Positions 1 through 8,959 of a stretch of DNA of 52,461 bases are shown here, piece by piece. The position numbers and the translations under genes are program-made. Location: positions 1 through 52,461 of the forward strand of contig LWDH01000051.1 of NCBI GenBank assembly GCA_002083395.1. The letters are read 5' to 3'. Position 1 is the first letter of the stretch; every line of letters begins with the position of its first letter. This stretch comes from Proteobacteria bacterium SG_bin4 (GTDB lineage Bacteria > Pseudomonadota > Gammaproteobacteria > Burkholderiales > Nitrosomonadaceae). The notes under the pieces are model-generated. The model was not told the DNA's origin. It saw nothing but the letters and a program-made list of their open reading frames with translations, and searched no databases.

Positions 1-161
1 ACTCAATGAGGTTTTGTGGGGAGACCTCAGAGTCCGCTTCCTTAGATTGTTGTTACGGAGCCTGTTGACAAGCGGTTAGAAAAAATCTTTATCAGTCTAT
101 GCAGACGTTTTTATAAACCGCAACAGCCATTTGAAAATTAAATTTTTGGAGTAATAACAAT

Positions 162-1334
162 ATGAAAAATATTCATGAAACAATCATCGTGGGAGGCGGT
201 GCTGCAGGTATGAATTGCGCACTCAAGCTTCAGGAAGCCGGACGACCGTACACACTCATCACAGACCGAATCGGGGGCCGGATCATGGATCGCAAAGATG
301 TGAATATGAATTTCGGCGCTGTCTTCTATTTCGCAAATTATAAGCATATGAAGAAGATAATCAGTGATGGCGGTAAAGTTCTCCCTTCTCTTCGGGCAGG
401 GTGCTGCCATCCTAATGAAACAACACAGTATTCTGCACTAAGCATGCGGACCTTGAGGCATGGCTTCCAGCTGCTGAAATTTTTTCTGTTCATGCGCATG
501 AAGTTTGTCCCTAAATACGAGAATTATAAAAATGACTGTGAGAATATGCAGGTAAAAGATGCTCTGAAAAGAAATCCTTTTATCGAAGAACTTTTCTACA
601 TGACTGCCGATCACTTCATAAGAAAAATGAAAATTCAGCAGATTGCTGATGACCTTATCTCGCAGTTCGCGCATGGATGCACCGGTTCCAGAATCAATAC
701 TCTTTCAGCACTCGATTATCTCAACTGTGTTCAGGGGCTTGTACTTGAACTCAAGCTCTTCCGTTTTGACGAAGACGCAATGACGGCGAGACTGCGAAAC
801 GGAAATGGAGAGGTTTTATTCGACAGCGTTAAATCTGTGCATAGAAATTCTGAGGGTACATATTCCATTGATACCGTTTCGGGAAAAAAATACAGCGCTA
901 CAAATGTAGTACTGGCTACTCCAGCCGATGTGACTGTCAGAATAGTCAAGTCGGTAGTTGAAATGCCTGAGATACGTAATGCATCCGTGCTTTATGCATA
1001 TTTGGTTCGCGGTGAAATGAAAGAAAGATACAGGCATCATCTTGTGCATATTTTTGCGGATACTATACCTATTATTTTTACTCGCAAAAGAAGTGCAGGG
1101 GAATATGAGGTATTCACAGAGAAAGAGATCGATATGGGGAAATATTTTGACGAATACGCGATTGTAGAAAAAATATACTGGCCCAAAGCGCTCTTCACCA
1201 ACCCGAATATAGTTCTGAATCAGAATCTTGCAGAGAATCTTTATATGGCCGGGGACCATAATGGCCTGGGGATGGAACCTGCTGCAGTATCAGGAATATA
1301 TGCAGCTAACCAGATATTGAAATCTATAAAATAA
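162..1334 (+). CDS. FAD-dependent amine-oxidase-like oxidoreductase
   Basis: A 390-residue protein with an N-terminal dinucleotide-binding fold: a hydrophobic strand followed by GGGAAG at residues 11-16. The C-terminal segment, around residues 360-390, contains AGDHNG...PAAVSGIYAA, the usual FAD-closing stretch of flavin-containing amine oxidases and phytoene-desaturase-like enzymes. No signal peptide is seen, so it is probably cytoplasmic. The substrate cannot be named from sequence. The ATG has GGAG about 10 bases upstream (148-151). The gene stands alone. It is visibly more AT-rich than the genes from 2 kb onward, which is compatible with separate acquisition. The family call is firm and the function unknown. 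Confidence 0.75.
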   Translation: MKNIHETIIVGGGAAGMNCALKLQEAGRPYTLITDRIGGRIMDRKDVNMNFGAVFYFANYKHMKKIISDGGKVLPSLRAGCCHPNETTQYSALSMRTLRHGFQLLKFFLFMRMKFVPKYENYKNDCENMQVKDALKRNPFIEELFYMTADHFIRKMKIQQIADDLISQFAHGCTGSRINTLSALDYLNCVQGLVLELKLFRFDEDAMTARLRNGNGEVLFDSVKSVHRNSEGTYSIDTVSGKKYSATNVVLATPADVTVRIVKSVVEMPEIRNASVLYAYLVRGEMKERYRHHLVHIFADTIPIIFTRKRSAGEYEVFTEKEIDMGKYFDEYAIVEKIYWPKALFTNPNIVLNQNLAENLYMAGDHNGLGMEPAAVSGIYAANQILKSIK

Positions 1335-1438
1335 AAAGAGAAAAATAGAATGAAAAGAAAACATAAAATGTAGTAATTCAGACCCGATCTGACAGTCACC
1401 CGATTTGATGAAGTGTCTGTTATATCAGGTCGTACACA

Positions 1439-1633
1439 TTACTGTTTGCCATCAATCGGCTTGTTATCAGCATCTGAAGCTTTTGTATCATGCCTGGTAA
1501 TATCATCCGGTCCATAGGCAGACATTTTAGGCCGATCCATTAAATGCCCATCGGGAGTCCTTCTCGGTTCATTACATGCCGTGAACAACCCTATCGAAAT
1601 TAGTACCGCTACAAAAATAAACCTTTTCGCCAT
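1439..1633 (-). CDS. Small outer-membrane-type lipoprotein
   Basis: A 64-residue protein with a classic lipoprotein signal: MAKR, a hydrophobic stretch, then FTAC with the lipidated Cys at residue 20. The mature part is short, hydrophilic and rich in D, P and K. A strong AAGGAG site lies about 8 bases upstream of the ATG on the minus strand, which supports it as a real gene despite its size. It has no recognisable domain. It is transcribed toward the FAD oxidoreductase gene and has no obvious operon partner. Confidence 0.6.
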   Translation of the reverse strand: MAKRFIFVAVLISIGLFTACNEPRRTPDGHLMDRPKMSAYGPDDITRHDTKASDADNKPIDGKQ

Positions 1634-1751
1634 GATTCGTCTCCTTTGCTTATTGTAAATTGATCAAAGTAATCTTTTTGAGTGGTATACCAGTTGATCT
1701 ATATCAATTATGCTCGGTGACCAGTGTCATCCGCTTTAATTATTAGCTTAA

Positions 1752-1885
1752 GGAAAAGCTTATTAACTGCCTTGCCACATTGAGTGGCGCTCAAACACTC
1801 GCCTATCATATTATTGATAAGCCTCGCTTCTCGCGCTCCATCCGCCTTGCATCTCATCTTGCTCGGCCAATTAATCAGCATTTTC
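1752..1885 (-). repeat. MITE-like element, family 1 copy A (shortened)
   Basis: An element of about 134 bp bounded by imperfect 18-bp inverted repeats (1752-1769 and 1868-1885, 14 of 18 matching). Its reverse complement aligns end to end with the 145-bp copies at 14.65, 38.83 and 45.91 kb. Shared interior blocks are GATGCAAGGCGGATG, GATAGGCGA and TTTGAGCGCC. It lacks about 11 bases near one end. It has no coding capacity. It fills most of the 359-base gap between the lipoprotein and the porin; nothing else is recognised in that gap. Confidence 0.75.
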
Positions 1886-1992
1886 TTAATTTATGCGAAT
1901 TGTTTATCGAAGAAAATCAAAGGCAAGCACGAAACGAAGTTCTGAACTGCTGATATATAATCGTTCTTCCTTCATTCGCATGCAGGTGCCGT

Positions 1993-3303
1993 GTGTCAGT
2001 ATCCCGAAGCCTGAAAATATCGTTCAAATTTTTAAGCCTGATGGCATTGACCCATATCGGTATTGCCAATGGCCAGGCGGTTAATTTCAGCTATAAAAAC
2101 GGCCCCCGGATCAAATCCAGCGACGGTAATTTTGAATTGGGTCTTAATGGCCGAGGGCACTTTGATGCGCATTGGCTGTATCCGGATCAGGCGAATCCTG
2201 ACTATCCGGCAATTGGCAGCCAGTTGCAACATGGCGATGCACGCGAAGGCTTCAATTGGCGCAGAACCTATGCCACGGTCACCGGAAAAATTCATCGCAT
2301 CAATTTCAAATTCGAGAACGATTTTGCTGTCAACGCTACCACCGCATTCCCGCATAGCCTGCGAGAAGCATGGGTAGCGACTCAATTAGGCCCGGGGCAG
2401 CTCACCATCGGTCAATTTAAGCCCTACCGGGGTTTGGAGGAAATTACCAGCTCCAACGACATCACGTTGATGGAACGGCCGTCGACATCTTCGACCGGCA
2501 TATACGGCGGCCGTCAGTTCTTGACCGGCATCGGCTACCGGACATTAATCCGGGACAATCTGGGATTCGGACTCTATGTCATGAGTCTGTCGCACTTCGG
2601 TTTGCCGGTAGAAGGCATCAGCTATGGCGGGCGGATGGTTTGGCTGCCGCTTGATCGAGATGAGCAGCTTGTTCATCTGGGTTTCTCGATCAGCCGCGAT
2701 ACCGCCAACCGGGATTCGCTATCGGCCAGAATCACCGATGTTTATGGCGGGCGGCAAGGCATCAGTCAATCCTTGGGCATTGCCGGCGCCAGTCCCAGCG
2801 CGCCTAATCATAACAGCCAGTCGACATTCTCCGCCGAAGCCGCGTATGCAACCGGCCCGTTGACACTGCAAGGCGAATACGCCATCGCCCGGCTCGACAA
2901 TACCCACCTGGGCAGCAACCATCCTCACGACTCCACGATTCAGGCATTCTACGCCCAAGCCAGTTGGTTTCTCACCGGCGAAACTGCAGTCTATCGAAAA
3001 GACCGCGGCGCTTTCGGCAAGCCGCAACCGATTAGCAAATGGGGCGCGCTGGAGTTAGCGGGACGCTATGACCTCGCGGAAAATTTCTCGCAAAGCCTCG
3101 GCGCCAATCCTTGCAGAACCGGAACCTCCAAATGCCAGGTTCAAATCATTACGCTGGGAGTCAACTGGTACCCATATCCCAATATCCGCTTGATGCTAAA
3201 TTATTATCTTACCGAGGCGATGCTCGGTCATTCCGGTCATGGCACCCCGGCGCGCACCGATCATTTCTCGGTGCTATCTTTCCGCACTCAAATCAGTTTT
3301 TGA
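1993..3303 (+). CDS. OprO/OprP-type (phosphate-selective) porin
   Basis: A 436-residue outer-membrane beta-barrel of the Porin_O_P family. It has an N-terminal signal peptide (cleavage expected near residue 29, after NGQA), then alternating amphipathic strands. It includes GFNWRRTYATVTGKI, the FKFENDF strand and GQFKPYRGLEEITSSND, which are typical of this family, and it ends in a C-terminal Phe as barrel proteins do. The start is GTG with a weak ribosome-binding site; an in-frame ATG at 2041 would shorten the signal peptide too much. The real substrate is not predictable, because family members also carry polyphosphate or other anions. It is followed after 99 bases by a MacB-type permease on the same strand. 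Confidence 0.85.
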   Translation: MSVSRSLKISFKFLSLMALTHIGIANGQAVNFSYKNGPRIKSSDGNFELGLNGRGHFDAHWLYPDQANPDYPAIGSQLQHGDAREGFNWRRTYATVTGKIHRINFKFENDFAVNATTAFPHSLREAWVATQLGPGQLTIGQFKPYRGLEEITSSNDITLMERPSTSSTGIYGGRQFLTGIGYRTLIRDNLGFGLYVMSLSHFGLPVEGISYGGRMVWLPLDRDEQLVHLGFSISRDTANRDSLSARITDVYGGRQGISQSLGIAGASPSAPNHNSQSTFSAEAAYATGPLTLQGEYAIARLDNTHLGSNHPHDSTIQAFYAQASWFLTGETAVYRKDRGAFGKPQPISKWGALELAGRYDLAENFSQSLGANPCRTGTSKCQVQIITLGVNWYPYPNIRLMLNYYLTEAMLGHSGHGTPARTDHFSVLSFRTQISF

Positions 3304-3402
3304 TTTCCGCCGCGGGTTACAATCAAGGTTTTGGTTTCGCCGAATGCAACAGACCATCGCTGGTTAATCCATAAAAATTTTTAAACGCTACCGAATCATG
3401 CA

Positions 3403-4602
3403 ATGAACACCTCCGATACTTTTCAGTTTGCCTTCCGCTCACTCTCGGCACACCGCTTACGTACCGTTTTATCGGCTTCCGGCATCGCCATCGGTATCGC
3501 AGCGGTGATTTTGTTAACGGCGATCGGCGACGGCATACAGCGCTTCGTGCTGGCGGAATTTACCCAATTCGGCACCAACATCGTCACCATCACCCCCGGA
3601 AAAATCAATACACACGGCGGTTCTCTCGGCGCTATCGGCAGCGCACGGCTAATGACCATCGAAGATGCCATGGCGCTCAAACAAAGCCGCTATGCGCAAT
3701 TTACCAATGCCAGCGTGGTCGGTAATGCCGAAATCCGCGCGCAAGGCCGCAGCCGCCGAGTGACCGCCTATGGTCAAGGGCCGGATTTTGCCAAGGCTTT
3801 TAATATGCAAATCGAAACCGGGCAATTTTTGCCCGACGACGACCCACGCAATCCGCGTGCCTACGTGGTGCTTGGCGCGAAAGTCCGTACTGAATTATTC
3901 GGCGACGCCAATCCTTTGGGCGCTTTGCTGCAAGTCGGGGGATCGCGTTTCCGCGTTATCGGCGTGATGGCCTCCAAAGGGCAAGTGCTCGGTTTCGATC
4001 TGGACGATACAGTTTTCATGCCAACCACGCGGGCGCTGGAAGTTTTTAACCGGCAAGGGGTCATGGAAATTCAGTTTTCTTATCTGCCCGATGCGTCGGT
4101 ACAAGCGGTAGTCGATGACATTCGCCGCATTTTGATTGCCCGCCATGGCCGCGAAGACTTCACTGTCAAACCGCAACAGCAAATGCTGAATACGTTATCA
4201 ACCGTTCTAAGCGTTTTAAAATTCGCGGTGGCAGCTTTGGGCGGCATTTCCCTGATCGTCGGCGGTGTCGGCATGGTGACGCTGATGCATATCGCGGTCT
4301 CCGAGCGGATTTCCGAAATTGGTTTACTCACAGCGCTGGGCGCCACTCGCGCACGCATCCGCACATTGTTCTTGCTGGAATCCATGGCGCTTTCGACACT
4401 CGGCGGTTTGGCCGGATTGATCATCGGTTCCGGCATCGCGTGGCTGCTTAAACTGCTGGTCAGCGGATTGCCGGTCCATATCCCATGGAATTTTGTATTG
4501 GGTGCATTGGGTTTGTCGATGCTGATCGGATTGGCTGCCGGCGTGGCGCCTGCGATGCGGGCAGCCAGATCAAACCCGGTTAATGCATTGCGAACCGAGT
4601 GA
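3403..4602 (+). CDS. MacB/FtsX-type ABC transporter permease
   Basis: A 399-residue inner-membrane protein with the layout of MacB-like permeases: a first membrane helix at about 20-45, a periplasmic MacB core domain at about 50-265, then three helices at about 275-300, 325-355 and 365-390 forming the FtsX domain. The C-terminal PAMRAARSNPVNALRTE stretch is the usual end of this family. Such permeases work with a cytoplasmic ATPase and often a periplasmic adaptor, but neither is next to this gene. The neighbours are a porin upstream and a mobile element downstream. The substrate is unknown. Confidence 0.85.
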   Translation: MNTSDTFQFAFRSLSAHRLRTVLSASGIAIGIAAVILLTAIGDGIQRFVLAEFTQFGTNIVTITPGKINTHGGSLGAIGSARLMTIEDAMALKQSRYAQFTNASVVGNAEIRAQGRSRRVTAYGQGPDFAKAFNMQIETGQFLPDDDPRNPRAYVVLGAKVRTELFGDANPLGALLQVGGSRFRVIGVMASKGQVLGFDLDDTVFMPTTRALEVFNRQGVMEIQFSYLPDASVQAVVDDIRRILIARHGREDFTVKPQQQMLNTLSTVLSVLKFAVAALGGISLIVGGVGMVTLMHIAVSERISEIGLLTALGATRARIRTLFLLESMALSTLGGLAGLIIGSGIAWLLKLLVSGLPVHIPWNFVLGALGLSMLIGLAAGVAPAMRAARSNPVNALRTE

Positions 4603-4661
4603 CTGATTCGCTTCCGGCAAGCGCTGAAATAGGCATTCTTGCGAATCTGCACACTTCACTG

Positions 4662-4802
4662 GAGACCTTTGCACGGCGTCATGAGCGGTGCGAGAATAAG
4701 GTAAAAATTTTCGAAAACGCGGAGTTTACACGGAGTAAATGAGCATTTTATGCGAATTTTTAACGCAATTATCGTGCCGCGTAGCAGCCGTGCAAAGGTC
4801 TC
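4662..4802. mobile_element. 141-bp MITE with GAGACC ends and CACTG target duplication
   Basis: A non-coding element running from GAGACCTTTGCACGGC (4662-4677) to its inverted copy GCCGTGCAAAGGTCTC (4787-4802). It is flanked on both sides by the same 5 bases, CACTG (4657-4661 and 4803-4807), which marks an insertion. GAGACCTTTGCA ends recall IS5-group transposons (recalled, not searched), so it is probably a non-autonomous derivative. The rest of the 384-base gap (4603-4986) holds this element plus a Fur-like site. Confidence 0.85.
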
Positions 4803-4903
4803 CACTGATGAACGATCGTTAAATCAGTCGATCTGCGATCGCTACTCCATATTGGATTTTTTCTCTCGCAAATAAACGGCTATTTTACCGCCCATTTCTA
4901 TAA

Positions 4904-4922
4904 AACATTGATTCTCATTTGT
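4904..4922 (-). promoter_or_regulatory. Putative Fur box upstream of porin/PstS-like/DGC operon
   Basis: Read on the minus strand this is ACAAATGAGAATCAATGTT, which matches the 19-base Fur consensus at 12 positions, including the core AATGAGAATCA. It lies 65 bases before the ATG at 4987. It is weaker than the hemP site at 12806-12824. Confidence 0.45.
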
Positions 4923-4986
4923 ATTACTATTAGCGCATACTCTCAAGCGGGTTTCTCCTAATGCTCATTCAGGTCTTGCAGGTGCG

Positions 4987-6234
4987 ATGCGAAGGTTTAT
5001 TTCGATTTCATTGATCGGCTTCGCTTGGTTGTGCAGCACCGGTGAACTGTCAGCGCAGGAATCAAAAGAACCGCGCTTCCGCTTAAGCGGATTCGGCACT
5101 TTGGATGTAACGGCTGCCGGCACCAAGCAAATCGGCTACCACAACGAATTCAGCCATGCCCCGCAATATGGCGGTGTTTCAATCTTTTCCGGTTCAGTCG
5201 GCGGTTTACAACTGGATGCGGATCTGCTGCCCAAATTAAGCGCCACGGTTCAAGGCGTTGTCAAAGAAAGAAGCAAGCAAGACTTGTTCAATTTCCTCGA
5301 TTGGGCTTTCTTGCGCTATCAGGTAACGCCGAATACCACCATCCGCGCCGGTCGCATGGGAATCGATCTGTTTATGCTTTCCGAGTACCGGAATGTCGGT
5401 TTCGCCTACCTCTGGGCGCGGCCGGTCCTGGAATTCTATATGCCGATTTCATTAAGCCATTTTGATGGATTCGACATTAAATATTCCCGCCGTATCGCAC
5501 CCGGTTTTTTTGAAATCAAGGCTTATGGCGGTCAAACCGGCTCGGATATCACCGTCAGCAGAGGCGATTTGAGTTTAAGGGAGCGGCCTTTCTTCGGCGC
5601 TAACGCTTCCTTGGAAACCGATCACTGGAAGTTCCGTCTGACGTTTGCATCCGCGGAAGTGCATGCAATTCGCAACCAGCCTTATCACCAGCTGCAAAAC
5701 GCGCTCAACAATGTTCCTCCCGTATTTTGGCCGCAAGCGGCGGAAGTCGCTGATCATATATCCGCGGAAGGTAAGCAAAGCAGTTATTACTCGGCGGGCA
5801 TCGCGTATGACAAAAATGCTTGGGTGGTTCAGTCCGAGTTTGCCTGGTTCGACTCGAAGTGGCCGAGCGTTAATTTAACCAATGGCTATCTGAGCGTTGG
5901 CCGCCGGTTCGGACCGGTCACCTGGTACAGCATCGGCTCCTATGCCAAATCGCTGAATTCCCCGCTTAATCTCCAGACAGATCCTGCCACGCCAGCCAGC
6001 ATTGCAAGACTCCAGGACATTACCGAAACCGCATTTAACCGGACGCTCATCGATCAAAATACCTTTTCTCTCGGCGCTCGCTGGGATCTGAATCATCAAA
6101 CCGCGTTGAAAGCCCAGTGGGACCATACCTGGGTCCGGAAAAATGGCGGGGGGTTTTTGATTACCCAGGAACCGCTGACGCATGACACTTCAATCGATAC
6201 GTTCAGTGTCAATCTCAATTTCATTTTCAAATGA
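4987..6234 (+). CDS. Outer-membrane porin-like beta-barrel protein
   Basis: A 415-residue exported protein with a signal peptide (cleavage near residue 23, after GELSA). The remainder is alternating beta strands with many aromatic girdle residues, ending in Phe-Lys. It begins FRLSGFGTLDV and contains LRYQVTPNTTIRAGRMGID, as in small-solute porins that are co-encoded with sensor proteins. The stop codon overlaps the start of the next gene (ATGATGA), so the two are translationally coupled. It is likely under the Fur-like site at 4904-4922. The substrate is unknown. Confidence 0.75.
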   Translation: MRRFISISLIGFAWLCSTGELSAQESKEPRFRLSGFGTLDVTAAGTKQIGYHNEFSHAPQYGGVSIFSGSVGGLQLDADLLPKLSATVQGVVKERSKQDLFNFLDWAFLRYQVTPNTTIRAGRMGIDLFMLSEYRNVGFAYLWARPVLEFYMPISLSHFDGFDIKYSRRIAPGFFEIKAYGGQTGSDITVSRGDLSLRERPFFGANASLETDHWKFRLTFASAEVHAIRNQPYHQLQNALNNVPPVFWPQAAEVADHISAEGKQSSYYSAGIAYDKNAWVVQSEFAWFDSKWPSVNLTNGYLSVGRRFGPVTWYSIGSYAKSLNSPLNLQTDPATPASIARLQDITETAFNRTLIDQNTFSLGARWDLNHQTALKAQWDHTWVRKNGGGFLITQEPLTHDTSIDTFSVNLNFIFK

Positions 6235-6665
6235 TGAAATATTGGATTGCCATCATCGTATTACTGCTGCTGATATCCACTCAGACCCGGGCAGATATTG
6301 TGGTCGTGGTGCATCCATCGAGCCGGCTGAAACATTTAACGCAACAGCAAGTCATTGATATCTATATGGGCCGCATTCATTCCGTCGACGATATCGATCC
6401 GGTTATTCCTTACGATCAACCGCAAGATTCGGAAATCCGGGAAAATTTTTACCGATTCTTGATGGGGAGACCGATTGCGTTCATTAATGCGTATTGGGCA
6501 AGGTTATTGTTCACTGGCCGCGCTTCCCCGCCCAGGCAAGTTACTGATAATATGAGCATCATAGACATTGTTGAAAGAAATCCAAATGTCATTGGTTACA
6601 TCGATGAAAGGAATCTGAATGATCGTGTCAGTGTTGTCTTTAGAGTCGTAATCCATGCGCAATAA
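6231..6665 (+). CDS. PstS-like periplasmic substrate-binding protein
   Basis: A 144-residue protein with a signal peptide (cleavage after TRADI, about residue 22). Its fold resembles the short phosphate-ABC-transporter substrate-binding proteins (PBP_like family): LTQQQVIDIYMGR near residues 36-50, FYRFLMGR, AYWARLLFTGRASPP and NVIGYI are characteristic. It is half the length of a true PstS, and no permease or ATPase is adjacent, so a sensory role with the neighbouring cyclase is more likely than transport. It overlaps the porin by 4 bases and the cyclase gene by 11. Confidence 0.75.
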   Translation: MMKYWIAIIVLLLLISTQTRADIVVVVHPSSRLKHLTQQQVIDIYMGRIHSVDDIDPVIPYDQPQDSEIRENFYRFLMGRPIAFINAYWARLLFTGRASPPRQVTDNMSIIDIVERNPNVIGYIDERNLNDRVSVVFRVVIHAQ

Positions 6666-8232
6666 ACTTCACTTTCGTGTCTCCCGCATCGTGACATTGG
6701 GCGCCATCGTGTTCGCCCTAGCGGCTTCCATCGTCTCCTACGTCCGCACGCAGTCTGATGAATTCGAGTTGATGAAGAAAGCGCTTGAGCAGTTATTTTC
6801 CACAGTACAACGCAATGCGGAAATCGCGGCTTATCTGGACAGCAAAGACCTTGCCGAAGAAGTTGTCGAGAGCTTATCCGGAAACGATATCGTTGCCGGT
6901 GTCATGCTATCCAGTGTTACCGGCATGGTAATCACATCGTCGTGGGAAGATTCTGATGCGGAAGCATTACGCTTTCCGCTCTATACGCCTTTCCCCGATT
7001 TTGTACAAATCGGTGAAGTAAAAATACAATTGAATGCAGCGTTGCTGAATTCACGCGTGCTGAAATCGGCGTTTGAGCAGATGCTCATTTTAATCGTTCT
7101 GATCGCGGTCATTTCGATTTTAATTCTGGTTTTAGTTTTACGGGTACTAACCTACCCCGTCCAGTCAATCGCAGCGAACTTGCACTGTATTGTTCCCGGC
7201 GACGAAAACAGCTTGCACTGCCCGAAAGGGCACGAGGAAGACGAAATCGGCAATCTGGTCAACGATATCAATAAGCTACTGCAATCTGCGCGGCAAACGA
7301 TTCAGCAAGAACAATATTTGCGCAGCCGGGTGGAAAATCTGGAGAAACATTTCCGCTTGATTTTTGAACGCGCCAGCGCCGGCATCTTTCTGCTGGACCA
7401 GCATTTTTATCTCGACTCCATCAACCAGGCGTTTAAAGATATTGCCGGTATCGCGCTGAAAGAACGGCGCGCGGATAAACTGAAAATTTATTTTCCGGAT
7501 TTATTTTATGACGTAGCCGTCGTGCGAAATCTATTGGAAGAAGTACTAAAATCCGGCAAGCAAGCAGCTTGCGATTTGCGATTAGCCACATTAACGACTG
7601 GCGGAGAACGTTGGCTGCACTGTTTATTTTCAGTCGTCAAAAACGATGAAGGAGACAGTCTGATCGAAGGTTTGGTGATTGATGTCACTGAGCGTACCTT
7701 CGAAATGGAACGGATATTGTTCGAGTCGCAGCACGACGCGCTAACGCAGCTATTGAACCGCCGCGCCGGCGAGCAACGGCTCGATGACATGATACGCAAC
7801 GCCAGCCGCTCCAGCAGTCAAATTCTGCTAATGCTTATCGACCTCGACGGCTTCAAAGGCATCAACGACAATTACGGCCACGATGCCGGCGACAAGGTAT
7901 TGGTTGAAGTATCACGTCGTATGCAGTCGGTCATCCGTAAGGAAGACATCTTGATCCGACTGGGAGGGGATGAATTTGTGATCGGATTCCCGATTAAAGA
8001 CAGTGGTACTGATGAAAGTGAGCAAGTGATCAATAAATTACAACAGCAATTAACCACTGAGGTTGTATTGGGCGATGGTCTGCCGGTAGCGATCGGTGCA
8101 AGCATCGGCACTGCTTTATATCCCAGAGACGGCGCTGATCTGGGTTCATTGATGACTCATGCGGATAGCGCAATGTATCAAATGAAAAAGCAAAGAAAAA
8201 AACCTGTTAGAAAATTGCTATTACTTCCTTAA
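6655..8232 (+). CDS. Membrane diguanylate cyclase (sensor-HAMP-PAS-GGDEF)
   Basis: A 525-residue inner-membrane protein. It has a first membrane helix at about 12-34, a periplasmic region to about 140, a second helix at about 142-165, a HAMP-like linker, a PAS domain at about 228-350 (LIFERASAGIFLLD) and a GGDEF domain at about 360-520. The catalytic signature GGDEF is intact at 437-441. The product-inhibition site RKED lies exactly five residues before it (428-431), so it should make c-di-GMP with feedback control. It is the third gene of the porin/PstS-like operon, which suggests that periplasmic ligand status feeds into c-di-GMP. Confidence 0.92.
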   Translation: MRNKLHFRVSRIVTLGAIVFALAASIVSYVRTQSDEFELMKKALEQLFSTVQRNAEIAAYLDSKDLAEEVVESLSGNDIVAGVMLSSVTGMVITSSWEDSDAEALRFPLYTPFPDFVQIGEVKIQLNAALLNSRVLKSAFEQMLILIVLIAVISILILVLVLRVLTYPVQSIAANLHCIVPGDENSLHCPKGHEEDEIGNLVNDINKLLQSARQTIQQEQYLRSRVENLEKHFRLIFERASAGIFLLDQHFYLDSINQAFKDIAGIALKERRADKLKIYFPDLFYDVAVVRNLLEEVLKSGKQAACDLRLATLTTGGERWLHCLFSVVKNDEGDSLIEGLVIDVTERTFEMERILFESQHDALTQLLNRRAGEQRLDDMIRNASRSSSQILLMLIDLDGFKGINDNYGHDAGDKVLVEVSRRMQSVIRKEDILIRLGGDEFVIGFPIKDSGTDESEQVINKLQQQLTTEVVLGDGLPVAIGASIGTALYPRDGADLGSLMTHADSAMYQMKKQRKKPVRKLLLLP

Positions 8233-8412
8233 TCCAAAGAACGAATGTACAGTGACATTAGTCTCCGCTGAGAACAATATCTCAATTCCATACAGAACTG
8301 CAAATACTGGAAAATCCTCCAATACGCTAAAATAGGCAAACAACGCGTTCTCCAATTGATGCATTCGAAGCTATTTCGTAAATTCATCCAAAAAATAATT
8401 AAGGAGTCAATC

Positions 8413-8955
8413 ATGCGTATCTTGCTCTTTCTAATCATGATGTTTACCTTCAACCCAACTTATGCCGCTTGCAAAAGCTCGCTGCTCGATCAAAATTTCC
8501 GCAAACTTGCGGGAACGGAATCGGTGAATTTATGCGAAGCCTATGCCGGCAAAGTATTGCTCATCGTCAATACCGCGAGTAAATGCGGCTACACCCCTCA
8601 GTATGAAGGATTGGAACAGCTCTATGAAAAATACCGGCAGCAAGGATTAGTAGTGCTCGGTTTTCCGTCGAATGATTTCATGGGCCAGGAACCCGGTACG
8701 GAAGAGCAAATTCGCGACTTCTGCCATCTCACCTACGATGTCAAATTCCCGATGTTTGAAAAAACCTTGGTAAAAAAAGAGCATGCGCATCCTTTCTATG
8801 TGAAACTGGCTGAGTTGTCAGGCACTTATCCAACTTGGAATTTCCAGAAATATCTAATTGGACGCGATGGCCAGCTGATTACTCATTTCAGTCCGCACAC
8901 CCAGCCTCTCGATCCGGGTGTTATAACCGCTATCGAACAAGCTCTGCAGCCATAA
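8413..8955 (+). CDS. Exported glutathione peroxidase family protein (Cys type)
   Basis: A 180-residue thiol peroxidase. The start was chosen at 8413 because AAGGAG lies at 8401-8406 and the ATG begins a clear signal peptide (MRILLFLIMMF, cleavage after TYA). The peroxidatic Cys is in NTASKCGYTPQYEGLE. The second conserved blocks, GFPSNDFMGQEPGT and TWNFQKYLIGRDG (Trp/Asn), are present. The signal peptide makes it periplasmic, unlike the usual cytoplasmic enzyme. A longer in-frame start at 8356 would bury the signal. Confidence 0.9.
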   Translation: MRILLFLIMMFTFNPTYAACKSSLLDQNFRKLAGTESVNLCEAYAGKVLLIVNTASKCGYTPQYEGLEQLYEKYRQQGLVVLGFPSNDFMGQEPGTEEQIRDFCHLTYDVKFPMFEKTLVKKEHAHPFYVKLAELSGTYPTWNFQKYLIGRDGQLITHFSPHTQPLDPGVITAIEQALQP

Positions 8956-8959
8956 GCGG

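Noticed and set aside
1..161. Start of window as a gene fragment or element end (GGGGAGACCTC)
   Set aside because: No frame with a domain was found, and GGAGACCTC does not continue into the TTTGCACGG of the GAGACC elements.
4080..4652. Long minus-strand ORF inside the permease gene
   Set aside because: It mirrors the permease codons, has low-complexity translation without a domain, and crosses the gene's stop; the permease frame is clearly the real one.
6231..6665. Calling the PstS-like gene a phosphate transporter component
   Set aside because: It is half the length of PstS and lacks pstC, pstA and pstB neighbours; only the family resemblance is supported.
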